This document shows, piece after piece, positions 16,499-24,779 of a DNA stretch of 44,689 nt. Numbering within the stretch: position 1 is the stretch's first letter; each line of letters opens with the position of its first letter. A program made the position numbers and the translations under genes. This DNA comes from Betaproteobacteria bacterium (lineage in GTDB: Bacteria; Pseudomonadota; Gammaproteobacteria; Burkholderiales; SG8-41). Where the stretch lies: positions 1-44,689 of the forward strand of contig JANYDM010000155.1 in assembly GCA_025363575.1 (NCBI GenBank). The letters run 5' to 3'. The notes beneath the pieces were generated by a model. That model had not been told where the DNA came from. It ran no database searches and was given only the letters and a program-made list of their open reading frames with translations.

Positions 16499-17404
16499 TC
16501 AGGGGAACATGGCCCAACCCACCCGCTCGGTCTCCGCCTTGTAGAAATGCCCGTTGGTGCTGGTCACGAATACTGTCTTGAGGTGCGGACCGCCGAAACA
16601 GACATTGGTCGGACGGTTGGCGCCCAGCGGATGGGTCTCGAGCACGCGCCCGGTCGGTGAGAACACGTAGAGCATGGGGCCCGCACCGCTCGCGTAGTAG
16701 CCGGCGGTCGCGATGATGTTGCCTTCGGCATCGAGGCACATGCCGTCGATGCCGCGATGCACGCCGCGCGCGTCTTCGCCCCAGGTGAACAGCGTGTCGT
16801 AAGTGCCAAGAGTGCCGTCGTCTTTGATCGGGTAGGCGCGCAGCTCGCGCGGGATGCCGCGCGCCGCGCCGCTTTCGGCGACATACAAAGTTTTCTGATC
16901 TATTGAAACGAGAATACCGTTCGGCTGCGTGGTATCGAACGTCACGCGCTTCACGCTGTACTTGCCGTCTTTCTGCGGCGTAGCGCACAGGACTTCACGG
17001 AATTCGGTCTCCTGCTTTTCGGTTTTGTCCCAGTTGCCGTCGTTGACCGGATTGGTGAACCAGATGCGGCCTTTGCGGTCGATGGCGAGATCGTTAGGCG
17101 TGTTGAGCTTCTTGCCGTCTATGCTGTCCGCGACGACGACGTTTTTGCCGTCCGGATCGAAGCGCACGATAGCGCGGCCGCCCGAGCAGCAGCCGAAGAG
17201 ACGCCCGTCGGCGTCGAAGCAAAGGCCGTTGGTGCGGTTGGTGCCGGTGCGCCATTCATCGATCGCGCCCGTCTTCGGGTCGTAGCGCAAGATGCGGCTC
17301 TTGCGGATCTGCGTGAAATAGATGTGGCGGCCGTCCCACACCGGGCCTTCGGTGATCCATTGTTCGTCACCCGGTATGGTGAGCAGCTCGAAGTTCCAGG
17401 ACAT
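16499..17404 (-). CDS. SMP-30/gluconolactonase/LRE family protein
   Basis: A 301-aa six-bladed beta-propeller hydrolase. The start at 17404 has an ideal AAGGAGGAG eight bases upstream; longer readings run out of phase into the thiolase gene. Likely metal ligands are visible in the expected order: Glu in ITEGPVWD (blade 1), Asn in LNTPNDLAID, and Asp in GIDGMCLDAEG. Repeated F/YD..G..-type strands (RYDPKTGAID, RFDPDGKNVV, YVFSPTGRVL) fit the propeller. Family members hydrolyse sugar lactones or other lactones using a divalent metal. It is the last gene of a reverse-strand unit with the thiolase-fold and DUF35 genes, so its lactone may be a pathway intermediate. Confidence 0.85.
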   Translation of the reverse strand: MSWNFELLTIPGDEQWITEGPVWDGRHIYFTQIRKSRILRYDPKTGAIDEWRTGTNRTNGLCFDADGRLFGCCSGGRAIVRFDPDGKNVVVADSIDGKKLNTPNDLAIDRKGRIWFTNPVNDGNWDKTEKQETEFREVLCATPQKDGKYSVKRVTFDTTQPNGILVSIDQKTLYVAESGAARGIPRELRAYPIKDDGTLGTYDTLFTWGEDARGVHRGIDGMCLDAEGNIIATAGYYASGAGPMLYVFSPTGRVLETHPLGANRPTNVCFGGPHLKTVFVTSTNGHFYKAETERVGWAMFP

Positions 17405-17427
17405 TTTGTTCTCCTCCTTAGACACTC

Positions 17428-18609
17428 TTAGTACGGTTCTTTGACGAATATGAAAGTAGTGCCTTGCACGACCGGAGCGCTGGCGCCGACGAACGATACA
17501 TTGACGTCCTTGACCTGGCGTTCGCCCGCGCGGCCCGACGCCTGCAGCACGCCTTCGATGATGTGCCACAGGCCGTGGATGCGCCCGGTGCTCAAGCTGC
17601 CGCCGAAAGTGTTGATCGGCAGCTCGCCGTCGAGCTCCATGCGGCCGTCCTGTATGAAGTCGAGCGCCTCGCCTTCCTTGCAGAAGCCGTAGGATTCGAG
17701 ACCGTAGATGACTGAGGCCGAGAAGCCGTCGTAGATCTGTGCGACGTCGACGTCCTTCGGCGTGAAGCCCGAGCGCTCCCATGTGAGCTTGGACGAGCTG
17801 CGCCCGCCTTCCATATAACTGCTCAGGCTGCCGATGCGGCCCGCCACCTCGAAGTGCATGCGCTGGCCGTAGCCGGCAAGATACGCGGGGCGCGGTTTCA
17901 AATCGCGCGCGCGCTCGGCGGTCGTGAGCACGATGGCGACTGCGCCTTGCACGGGAATATCGCAGTCGTAGAGGCAGAACGGATGAGCGACCATGCGCGA
18001 CGCAAAATATTCCTCGCGCGTGAGCGGCACCTTGAAATACGAATGCGGGTTTTTGAGGCCGTGCTTGCGCTGCGTCACCGCCAGTGTGGCCATCTTCTCG
18101 CGGTTTTGATTATTTTTTTCGAGCCAGCGCGTATAAGCGACCGCCATGTGCTGGCCCGGCCCGCCGAAACCATACGGCGCCATGAACTGCAGCGGACCCG
18201 CTGCATAGGTGCCGGGCAGGTTCTGATAAGTGCCTTTCGGATTGTGCATTGCGCGCCACACCACCGCGTACTTGCACACGCCGGCGAGCAGCGCGTTCGC
18301 CGCCTGCTGCACGGCGCCGCCGATATTGACCGACCCTGTCTGGATATGCCACGTGAGGTTCGGCAGCTTCAGCATCGCCATCATGCAGTTGACGGACACG
18401 ATGCTGATGCCATCGACTTCGGTGTGGCCGGTTGCCGGCAGTTCAGGGTACGTCGCGAGCCCGTCGATGTCCGCCATCTCGAGGCCTGAATCCGCCACCG
18501 CGCCCCTGACCGCCTCGAGCGCGTGCGCGGTCAGCGGCACTTCCGCCGTGCGCGTCGCGCGCGAATAGCCCACGCCGCTGACGGCGATCTTGCATCGGTT
18601 TTCCCACAT
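17428..18609 (-). CDS. thiolase-fold protein of the SCP2/Ltp type, probable non-thiolytic
   Basis: This 393-aa protein has the thiolase fold order (IAVSGVGYSRA at the start, an IDGLATYPE segment, NIGGAVQQAANALLAGVCKYAVV, QIYDGFSASVIYGLESYGFC and NTFGGSLSTGRIHG). The nucleophilic Cys expected near NIGGAV is missing. The GHP histidine motif reads GRIHG, and the C-terminal Cys motif reads FVGASAPVV. Loss of all three catalytic positions together with a DUF35 partner 18 bases upstream is characteristic of Ltp2-type retro-aldolases that cleave acyl-CoA side chains, rather than true thiolases. The substrate here is unknown. The fold assignment is firm; the aldolase function is an inference. Confidence 0.8.
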   Translation of the reverse strand: MWENRCKIAVSGVGYSRATRTAEVPLTAHALEAVRGAVADSGLEMADIDGLATYPELPATGHTEVDGISIVSVNCMMAMLKLPNLTWHIQTGSVNIGGAVQQAANALLAGVCKYAVVWRAMHNPKGTYQNLPGTYAAGPLQFMAPYGFGGPGQHMAVAYTRWLEKNNQNREKMATLAVTQRKHGLKNPHSYFKVPLTREEYFASRMVAHPFCLYDCDIPVQGAVAIVLTTAERARDLKPRPAYLAGYGQRMHFEVAGRIGSLSSYMEGGRSSSKLTWERSGFTPKDVDVAQIYDGFSASVIYGLESYGFCKEGEALDFIQDGRMELDGELPINTFGGSLSTGRIHGLWHIIEGVLQASGRAGERQVKDVNVSFVGASAPVVQGTTFIFVKEPY

Positions 18610-18627
18610 GGTTCGTCTTCCTCGCGG

Positions 18628-19059
18628 CTAGGCGTTGGGCGCCAGCCGGAACTGCGGCAGCGTGAAATCGTCGTTTAATTTCTGAAACGTCACTTCGACG
18701 CGGCGCCCGACTTTGGCCTCGGTGCAGGGAACGTCGAGCAGATTGCCCGCCATCAACGCGCCGGGCGCGGCATCGAGCTCGACGACGATGCTCGCGTACG
18801 GCACGGCCGGCGCAAAGCGCTTGTCGCCGGTGTGATACATGATCGTGTAGGCATAGATGGCGCCTTTACCTTCCACCGGCTCGAACTTGAGATCTACGCT
18901 CATGCAGTTCACGCAGGTCGCATACGGCGGATGCTGAAAATGTTTGCAACTCTGGCAGCGCTGCAGCGCGAGCACGTTTTGCTTCGCGGCGTCCCAAAAG
19001 GGTTTCGTCCAGTCGTTAGGGACGGGAATCGGCCGCGTCACCTTGCTCCAGTCACTCAT
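18628..19059 (-). CDS. DUF35 zinc-ribbon/OB-fold protein
   Basis: This 143-aa partner protein has a rubredoxin-like zinc ribbon with Cys35, Cys38, Cys49 and Cys52 (C-x2-C-x10-C-x2-C), followed by an OB-fold (GKGAIYAYTIMYH, YASIVVELDAAPGALMAGNL, VGRRVEVTFQKL). DUF35 proteins bind acyl-CoA and are usually encoded next to, and form complexes with, thiolase-fold enzymes; the ChsH2-Ltp2 complex is the best-known type. It is the first gene of the unit running to the SMP-30 gene and lies behind a plausible sigma-70 promoter. Confidence 0.85.
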   Translation of the reverse strand: MSDWSKVTRPIPVPNDWTKPFWDAAKQNVLALQRCQSCKHFQHPPYATCVNCMSVDLKFEPVEGKGAIYAYTIMYHTGDKRFAPAVPYASIVVELDAAPGALMAGNLLDVPCTEAKVGRRVEVTFQKLNDDFTLPQFRLAPNA

Positions 19060-19121
19060 AATTCGGTTCTCGATTGGGGATGCGCTGCACGGGCGGGGGA
19101 CTATCGATGCGGGGAGCCGCC

Positions 19122-19150
19122 AATATATTTCAGGCGAAGCAGCGCGGCAA
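19122..19150 (-). promoter_or_regulatory. candidate sigma-70 promoter for the DUF35-thiolase unit
   Basis: On the reverse strand TTGCCG (19150-19145) and TATATT (19127-19122) are separated by exactly 17 bases, in the 97-base gap before the DUF35 gene. The implied leader is about 55 nt. Confidence 0.5.
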
Positions 19151-19156
19151 GCCTTT

Positions 19157-20254
19157 TTAATTGGTGGCGCGCAGTAATCTTACTTGCGCGGGTGCTATGC
19201 CGATGCTGACTTCGCTGCCGGGCGCGAATTCGACATTGCCTCCGTAGTGCGGCTGGTCGGCCACGATGCCGGTACCGGCGACGTCGACGCGGTAGCGGAT
19301 GAATTCGCCGAGAAATTCGCGGTGCGCGATGCGGCCCTTGACCCAGATTCTGCCGTCGCCGGCTGCGCCGTCGTGCGCGACGAGCGTCAGTGTATGCGGG
19401 CGGAACGCAATTTCGATGTCGCCCGTGAGCGGCGTATCCGTTGCCAGTCCCACTTTGCCGAGCAGCGGCGAGTCAAACATCACGCCGCCGGCGGTCCTCT
19501 CGGCTGTGCCCCGCAGCAGGTTGATGGTGCCGACGAAGCCGGCGATGAAACTGTTGGCAGGGCGGTCGAACAAGTCCATCGGCGTGCCGACCTGCTGAAT
19601 GACGCCGCGATCGAGCACCGCGACGCGGTCCGAGATCGAAAGCGCTTCTTCCTGGTCGTGGGTGACGAATATCGTGGTGATGCCCAGCGTGCGCTGCAGT
19701 GCCAGCAGCTCGGTGCGCATGTGGACGCGCAGTTTCGCGTCGAGGTTCGATAGCGGCTCGTCGAGGAGCAGCACCTTGGGCTCAATCGCAATGGTGCGCG
19801 CGACGGCGACGCGCTGTTGCTGGCCGCCGGAAAGCTGATTGGGGCGCCGTCTGCCATAGTCCTGCAAGCCGACGAGTTCCAGCGCGGCGGCGGTCTTGCG
19901 TTCGATTTCCGCGCGAGGCAGCTTGCGCTCTTCGAGACCGAATGCGACGTTCTGCGCGACGGTCATATGCGGCCATAGTGCGTAATTCTGGAAGACCATG
20001 CCAATGTCGCGTTGCCACGGTGGTATGCGCGTGATATCTGCGCCGTCGATGAGTATCTTGCCGGACTGCGCCTGATTGAAGCCGGCAATGAGACGCAAGA
20101 GGGTGGACTTGCCGCAGCCCGATGGCCCCAGGAGTGCGAAGAACTCGCCCGGCGCTATCGCAAGATTGATGTCTCGCAGCACCTGCGTTGCGCCGAACGC
20201 GAGGCTGACGTGCTCGATGTCGACCTGGACTTTGGGTTTCTCTGGCATGGTCAC
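19157..20254 (-). CDS. ABC importer ATP-binding protein
   Basis: A 365-aa ATPase of the iron/polyamine/aminoethylphosphonate (PotA/FbpC-like) class. Walker A GPSGCGKST is at 43-51, then the Q-loop VFQNYALWPH, signature LSGGQQQR, Walker B VLLLDEP, D-loop SNLDAKLR and H-loop FVTHDQEEA. A C-terminal TOBE regulatory domain (about 250-365; RGTAERTAGG, IAFRPHTLTLV, HREFLGEFIRYRV) follows. The gene is complete and overlaps the upstream permease gene by four bases (ATGA). It energises import by the co-encoded fused permease and binding protein. The substrate is not determined by this subunit. Confidence 0.9.
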   Translation of the reverse strand: MTMPEKPKVQVDIEHVSLAFGATQVLRDINLAIAPGEFFALLGPSGCGKSTLLRLIAGFNQAQSGKILIDGADITRIPPWQRDIGMVFQNYALWPHMTVAQNVAFGLEERKLPRAEIERKTAAALELVGLQDYGRRRPNQLSGGQQQRVAVARTIAIEPKVLLLDEPLSNLDAKLRVHMRTELLALQRTLGITTIFVTHDQEEALSISDRVAVLDRGVIQQVGTPMDLFDRPANSFIAGFVGTINLLRGTAERTAGGVMFDSPLLGKVGLATDTPLTGDIEIAFRPHTLTLVAHDGAAGDGRIWVKGRIAHREFLGEFIRYRVDVAGTGIVADQPHYGGNVEFAPGSEVSIGIAPAQVRLLRATN

Positions 20255-21948
20255 ACTCCGGCTTTAACGATTATGTTTTCATGACCCGCGGTGCGCTTGC
20301 GGATCAGGCGGTTGGAAAAATAAGTGCCGACGCCGACCAGCACGACAGCGATCACGCCGAGTGCCGCCCCCGGCCCGCGCCCCGCGATGCTCTGCATGTA
20401 AAGATAAATGCCGTACGACATCGGCGCATTGCTCTGCGCGGTAACGAGCATGATGGTGGCGGACAATTCCACGGCGGCGGTCAGAAAGCTCGTGACGAAG
20501 CCCGCAAGAATACCGCCCGCCATGAGCGGCACGACGATGCGGTAGATTGTCCGGTTCTTGCCCGCGCCCAGATTTTCCGCGGCTTCTTCGAGAGAGACGT
20601 GCATTTGCTGCAGCGCTGCCATGCAGGAACGCAGCGCATACGGCAGGCGCCGTACCGTATAGGCAATAGCGATGATGAACCAGAACGCGGTGAACGGCTG
20701 ATCGGTGAATGGCAACTGGAAATCCTTGAAGGTGCGCAGGTAACCGATGCCGAGAACCACGCCCGGCACCGCAATGGCCGCGCCCGCGGCGAGGTCGAGC
20801 CACTGGCGGCCCGGGAGATTGGTGCGCAGGATCAAGTAGGCGATCGCAGTGCCGATAACGACGTCGGCGCCCGCCGCGATGCCGCAATAGAGCATTGTGT
20901 TAGCCAGCATGCCGCTCGAATCGCGGAACACCGTCACGTAATTGTCGAGCGTGTAGACGTCGGGCACGACGGAGTAGCTCCAGACCTTGGACAGCGACAA
21001 CAGCAATATGCCGAGATGCGGCGACAGCACGATCAGCAGCACGAGCACGATCCAGCCATAGGCGACCACCGCCAGCCAGGGTTTCAGCCGGCGCCGCGCG
21101 AGGCTCGAGCCGCCGCGCTGCAGAGTCGCATAGTCTTTGCCGCGCATGAGCCAGGTCGAGCCCCATAGCGCGGCCATCGAGGCGATGACCATGATCACGC
21201 CCGCGACATAGCCGACCGGGTCGTCGATGCCGATGGAGGTGATACGAAAGTACGCCTGCGCCGCGAGGATGTTGGTCACGTTCAGCACGAGCGGCGTGCC
21301 GACGTCGTCGAACACCTTGAGGAACACCAGCGCGGCGCCCGCCAGATAGCCGGGCATCGCGAGCGGAAACACGATGCGCCGGAAGAGGCGCCACCCGCTG
21401 GCGCCGAGGTTCTGCGCGGATTCTTCCATCGCGCTATCGATATTGGCGAGCGCCACCGTGAGATTGAGCAGGATGAACGGAAAATAGTGCAGGGCCTCGA
21501 CGAAGATGACGCCGTTCAATCCTTCCATCAACGGTATACCGAAGCCGCAGCATTCATCGAGCAGCAGGTTGACCGAGCCGTTGCGGCCGAACAGCAACTG
21601 CATGGCCGCGGCGCCGACGAAGGGCGGCATAATCAGCGGCAACACGCCCAGCGTCTGTATCAGCACTGCGCCCCTGAACTGAAAGCGCATCGTGAAGTAG
21701 GCGAGCGGCAGCGCGATGATCGACGACAGCAGGACGCTCATGCCGCCGACGTAGAGGCTGTTGTAGAACGACTCGCGCATCAGCGTGAGATGGAAAAACG
21801 ACGAGAAATGCGACAGCGTCAGCGAGCCATCGCCGTTGGTGAACGCGACGTAGAAGACGGTGGCGACCGGAATCACCAGGAACAACAGCAGGAAGGCCGC
21901 GATGGCGAGCGCGATCGCGGCGTGAGCCGGACGGATGCGGTTGCTCAT
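20251..21948 (-). CDS. ABC importer permease, two fused transmembrane domains
   Basis: At 565 aa it contains two homologous BPD-type permease halves, each with an EAA-like cytoplasmic loop that contacts the ATPase (EESAQNLGASGWRLFRRIVFPLAMPG in the first half, EEAAENLGAGKNRTIYRIVVPLMAGG in the second). About 12 helices are present. Fused permeases of this kind belong to the FbpB / AEP-type importers that take up ferric iron, 2-aminoethylphosphonate, phosphoglycerate or thiamine. It is coupled to the ATPase gene by overlap and lies 84 bases after the oxidoreductase gene, across a degenerate repeat. Confidence 0.9.
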   Translation of the reverse strand: MSNRIRPAHAAIALAIAAFLLLFLVIPVATVFYVAFTNGDGSLTLSHFSSFFHLTLMRESFYNSLYVGGMSVLLSSIIALPLAYFTMRFQFRGAVLIQTLGVLPLIMPPFVGAAAMQLLFGRNGSVNLLLDECCGFGIPLMEGLNGVIFVEALHYFPFILLNLTVALANIDSAMEESAQNLGASGWRLFRRIVFPLAMPGYLAGAALVFLKVFDDVGTPLVLNVTNILAAQAYFRITSIGIDDPVGYVAGVIMVIASMAALWGSTWLMRGKDYATLQRGGSSLARRRLKPWLAVVAYGWIVLVLLIVLSPHLGILLLSLSKVWSYSVVPDVYTLDNYVTVFRDSSGMLANTMLYCGIAAGADVVIGTAIAYLILRTNLPGRQWLDLAAGAAIAVPGVVLGIGYLRTFKDFQLPFTDQPFTAFWFIIAIAYTVRRLPYALRSCMAALQQMHVSLEEAAENLGAGKNRTIYRIVVPLMAGGILAGFVTSFLTAAVELSATIMLVTAQSNAPMSYGIYLYMQSIAGRGPGAALGVIAVVLVGVGTYFSNRLIRKRTAGHENIIVKAGV

Positions 21949-21961
21949 ACGCGTGCTGACC

Positions 21962-21996
21962 GCATTCCCACCTCAGCCCTCGTGAAGGGGAGGATG
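21962..21996 (-). repeat. degenerate half-copy of the intergenic repeat
   Basis: Read on the reverse strand the segment carries a CCTCCCCTTC-type arm, then GAGGG, GAGGTGGG and AATG, in the same order as the first half of the element at 16,337. It sits between the permease and DadA-like genes, within the operon. Confidence 0.4.
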
Positions 21997-22032
21997 AGAA
22001 ATGTGCGGCGCGCAATATCGACGCCGCATGTG

Positions 22033-23283
22033 TTACCCAAGCGTGAAGCCGTCGAGCGAGATCGCCGGATCGCGACCCCCCGTGAGATCTGCCATGATCT
22101 TGCCGCACGCGCATGCCAGCGTAAAGCCGAGCGCGCCGTGGCCGATGTTGACGAGCAGATTCGAATAGCGCGTGCGCCCGAGCACCGGCGTGCCCCTGGG
22201 TGTCGCCGGGCGTAGTCCACACCATGTCTTTACGTGACTGAAATCGACGCCGGCGGGAAATGTGTGCCGGACCTGCTGCTTCAAGACATCGATGCGCGCC
22301 GGGTCGAGATCGGCGCGATAGTTGGCGATGTCGGCCATGCCGGCCACTCGCAGTTCTTCGCCGAGGCGAGCGTAAACGACCTTGCGCTTGTGATCGGTGA
22401 CGCTGACGAACGGGGCGGCGATACCGCCCGCAATCGGCAGCGTGAGGCTGTAGCCTTTCAACGGATATATCGGCGCGTCGATGCCGATCGGTCGCAGCAG
22501 AAATACGCTTTGCGCGCCGAGCGTGACGATGTAGCGGTCCGCCTCGATGGGATGCCGGTTGGTTTCGATCTCGGTAATGGCCCCGCCGCCGCGCTTGAGC
22601 GCCAGGACCTGGGTATCGAACTCGAACCTGACCGGATTGGAGCCGGCGCGCATGACGCGCTCGAGGCTCGTGCAGAAGTGATAGCAATCGCCCGCGTCCT
22701 CGCTCGGCGTAAAAATACCGCCAGCGATTTCGTGCGCGATGTTGGCAAGCGCGGGCTCGCGCGCGACGCAGCCGTCGCGGTCGAGCGCCTGCTGGTCGCA
22801 GCCCAGCGTCAACTGATAATCCATCGCCGCGACGGCCGAGCGGAATGACGCTTCGTCAGAATAGAACACGAGCTTGCCATTGCGCACATAATCGAAGTCG
22901 AGGTCTTCTTCCTGCACCATCTCGTGCATGAGGCTGCGGCTGTAGAACGACAGGCGTAGCAGGCGCTCGGTCGTGAGCTCGCTCTGCGCCGCGGTGCACG
23001 CGAGCACAAACTGCAGACAGAAGCGCCATTGAAAGAAATCGAGGCGCGGCGAAAAGCGCAAAGGCGAATCGCGCCGCAAGAGCCACGGCGGCACTTTGGG
23101 CAGCACGCCGGGGCCGGCGAGCGGCGCGACATAGCTATAAGACAGCTGGCCGCCATTGGCATAGCTGGTTTCAAGGCCGACGCCGCTGTTGCGCTCGACG
23201 ACCGTGACTTCGTGGCCATCGCGCGCGAGGAAGTAAGCCGCCGTCATGCCGGCGACGCCGGCGCCGAGCACACACACTTTCAT
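22033..23283 (-). CDS. DadA-like D-amino-acid dehydrogenase
   Basis: A 416-aa FAD-dependent oxidoreductase of the DAO family. A dinucleotide-binding GAGVAG loop is at 7-12 and an acidic residue (VVERN) ends strand 2. DadA-type blocks SYANGGQLSYSYVAPLAGPGVL, FFQWRFCLQFVLAC, FTPSEDAGDCYHFC, PLKGYSLTLP, WCGLRPATPRGTPVLG and GHGALGFTLACACGK are present. It should oxidise an amino compound to the imino/keto form and pass electrons to the respiratory chain. It is encoded inside the ABC importer operon, 27 bases after the binding protein gene, so its substrate is probably what the importer brings in. Exact substrate unknown; other secondary or primary amines are possible. Confidence 0.82.
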   Translation of the reverse strand: MKVCVLGAGVAGMTAAYFLARDGHEVTVVERNSGVGLETSYANGGQLSYSYVAPLAGPGVLPKVPPWLLRRDSPLRFSPRLDFFQWRFCLQFVLACTAAQSELTTERLLRLSFYSRSLMHEMVQEEDLDFDYVRNGKLVFYSDEASFRSAVAAMDYQLTLGCDQQALDRDGCVAREPALANIAHEIAGGIFTPSEDAGDCYHFCTSLERVMRAGSNPVRFEFDTQVLALKRGGGAITEIETNRHPIEADRYIVTLGAQSVFLLRPIGIDAPIYPLKGYSLTLPIAGGIAAPFVSVTDHKRKVVYARLGEELRVAGMADIANYRADLDPARIDVLKQQVRHTFPAGVDFSHVKTWCGLRPATPRGTPVLGRTRYSNLLVNIGHGALGFTLACACGKIMADLTGGRDPAISLDGFTLG

Positions 23284-23310
23284 CGGGGATCCACGCGAAA
23301 GAAGCCTGGA

Positions 23311-24630
23311 CTATTTCGCCAGCGCCGCCGCCTGGTCGGCGAGCTCGGCTGCGCGCAGATAATTTTTGCGCGCGGTGTTGCTCCAGTATTCCTCCAGCGC
23401 CGTCGTCTGCTTGGTTTTCTCGGCGTCGCGCTTGGTGTTCCGGTACAGCGCGAGAAACTCCTTGTCTTTGGATTTTTGCGCAGTGACTACCGGCGAGTAG
23501 GCGGCGTCGCGCGCGTCCTCCAGCAGCCTGGCCGCCTGCGGATTATTCCTGCCGGCGAGCCTGGCCGCAGCGGCATTGATCGCCTTCGCAGCCTGCACCA
23601 ATTCCTTATGGCGGAAGGTGATCGTCTGGTCGAATATCGAGCTCACGACGTAGTAGCGCGATTCGGCGAGGTCGGAATCGAAATTTACCTTCGGCTTGAT
23701 CGTGCCGCTGAACGGGTTGGGAAATCCCGCGGGCGCTTTTTTGTAGACGCCCGGCAGCACCGGCAGGCGGCTGATGGCCGGATCGAACAGCAGTTCCTGG
23801 CCCTCCGTCGACAGCGTGTAGTTGATGAACTTGCGCGCGTTGTCCGGGTTCTTTGCGTTGGCCACCATCCCGATGTTGGCGGGAACGATCGCGGTGACCG
23901 ACGGGTAGACGAATTCGACGGGGAATTTCGACGCTTTGCCGGCCAGCCCGAAAAAGTCGATGACGAGGCCGATGCCGTACTGCCCGTTGTTGACGCCGTC
24001 GGGCACGCCGAAGCTGCGCTCGGTGATGGCCGCGCAGTTGCCGGCAATCATCAGCATGTCGCGCCAGCCTTTGTCCCAGCCTTCGCCCTGCAATATGGTT
24101 TCGACGGTGAGGTGGGTCGTCCCTGAACGCGACGGCGACGACATGGCGACGTGGCTGAAGTAGACGGGCTTGGCGAGGTCGGCCCATTCCCGGGGTTCCG
24201 GCAGCTTTTGCGCCTTCATGTAGCGCGTGTTCCACATGATCCCGTAGCCGGCGAGTGCCTGGCCAAGGTAGAAACCCTTGGGATCGTTGATCGGATAGTT
24301 GCCAATCTTCGCGGGGACTTCTTTCGCCGGCGAGTCGATTTTAGCCAGCAGCTTTTCCGCGGAGAGTACTTCGAATGCATCGGGGGCGGACACCCAGAAG
24401 ACGTCGGGCTTGTTGCTGGCGGGTGCTTCGCGGATGTAGGCGACGCCTGCCGGCGTGGGCTTGTTGAGGATCTCGACCTTGACGCCGGGATTTTTCGCTT
24501 CGAACGCTTTCTTGTAGGCTTCGGTCAGCTCTTTCGGAAACGAGGTGACGACCACGACCTGCTGCTGCGCGAAAGCGGCGCCGGCCGCCAGCCACAACAG
24601 CGCGGCGGCGATAAAATTCGCAATTCTCAA
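23311..24630 (-). CDS. ABC importer solute-binding protein (iron/AEP/phosphoglycerate type)
   Basis: I place the start at a TTG at 24630, which begins a compact signal peptide (RIANFIAAALLWLAAGAAFA|QQ) with GAGG-like AGGC upstream. Longer readings add a non-secretory leader. The mature part has the periplasmic-binding fold of the FbpA/PgtC class (VVVVTSFPKELTEAYKKAFEAKNPGVKVEIL, DVFWVSAPDAFEVL, YGIMWNTRYM). At 439 aa it is longer than the usual ~340 aa owing to a helical, Lys/Ala-rich C-terminal extension of about 110 residues. It is the first gene of the importer-DadA operon. The ligand is unknown. Confidence 0.85.
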   Translation of the reverse strand: MRIANFIAAALLWLAAGAAFAQQQVVVVTSFPKELTEAYKKAFEAKNPGVKVEILNKPTPAGVAYIREAPASNKPDVFWVSAPDAFEVLSAEKLLAKIDSPAKEVPAKIGNYPINDPKGFYLGQALAGYGIMWNTRYMKAQKLPEPREWADLAKPVYFSHVAMSSPSRSGTTHLTVETILQGEGWDKGWRDMLMIAGNCAAITERSFGVPDGVNNGQYGIGLVIDFFGLAGKASKFPVEFVYPSVTAIVPANIGMVANAKNPDNARKFINYTLSTEGQELLFDPAISRLPVLPGVYKKAPAGFPNPFSGTIKPKVNFDSDLAESRYYVVSSIFDQTITFRHKELVQAAKAINAAAARLAGRNNPQAARLLEDARDAAYSPVVTAQKSKDKEFLALYRNTKRDAEKTKQTTALEEYWSNTARKNYLRAAELADQAAALAK

Positions 24631-24712
24631 AATGAATGCCTCATGGGAGGGACGCGGGAGGGGCAATGTTACAGTCGCGCACCGCTTAATGCCAAATGAG
24701 CGGCGCAGCGCT

Positions 24713-24740
24713 CTTGAAATGGCCCGGGACGGCCCCATGT
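24713..24740 (+). promoter_or_regulatory. sigma-32 heat-shock promoter of htpG
   Basis: CTTGAAA (24713-24719) and CCCCATGT (24733-24740) are 13 bases apart, matching the heat-shock sigma factor consensus in both elements and spacing. Transcription would start about 30-35 bases before the htpG start codon. Confidence 0.88.
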
Positions 24741-24779
24741 GCGCAAGGATTTGAACATTTCTACAGAACGGAGTTTTGC

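Noticed and set aside
17405..17782. N-terminal extension of the SMP-30 protein
   Set aside because: It overlaps the thiolase gene out of phase, while 17404 has an ideal ribosome binding site and a normal family N-terminus.
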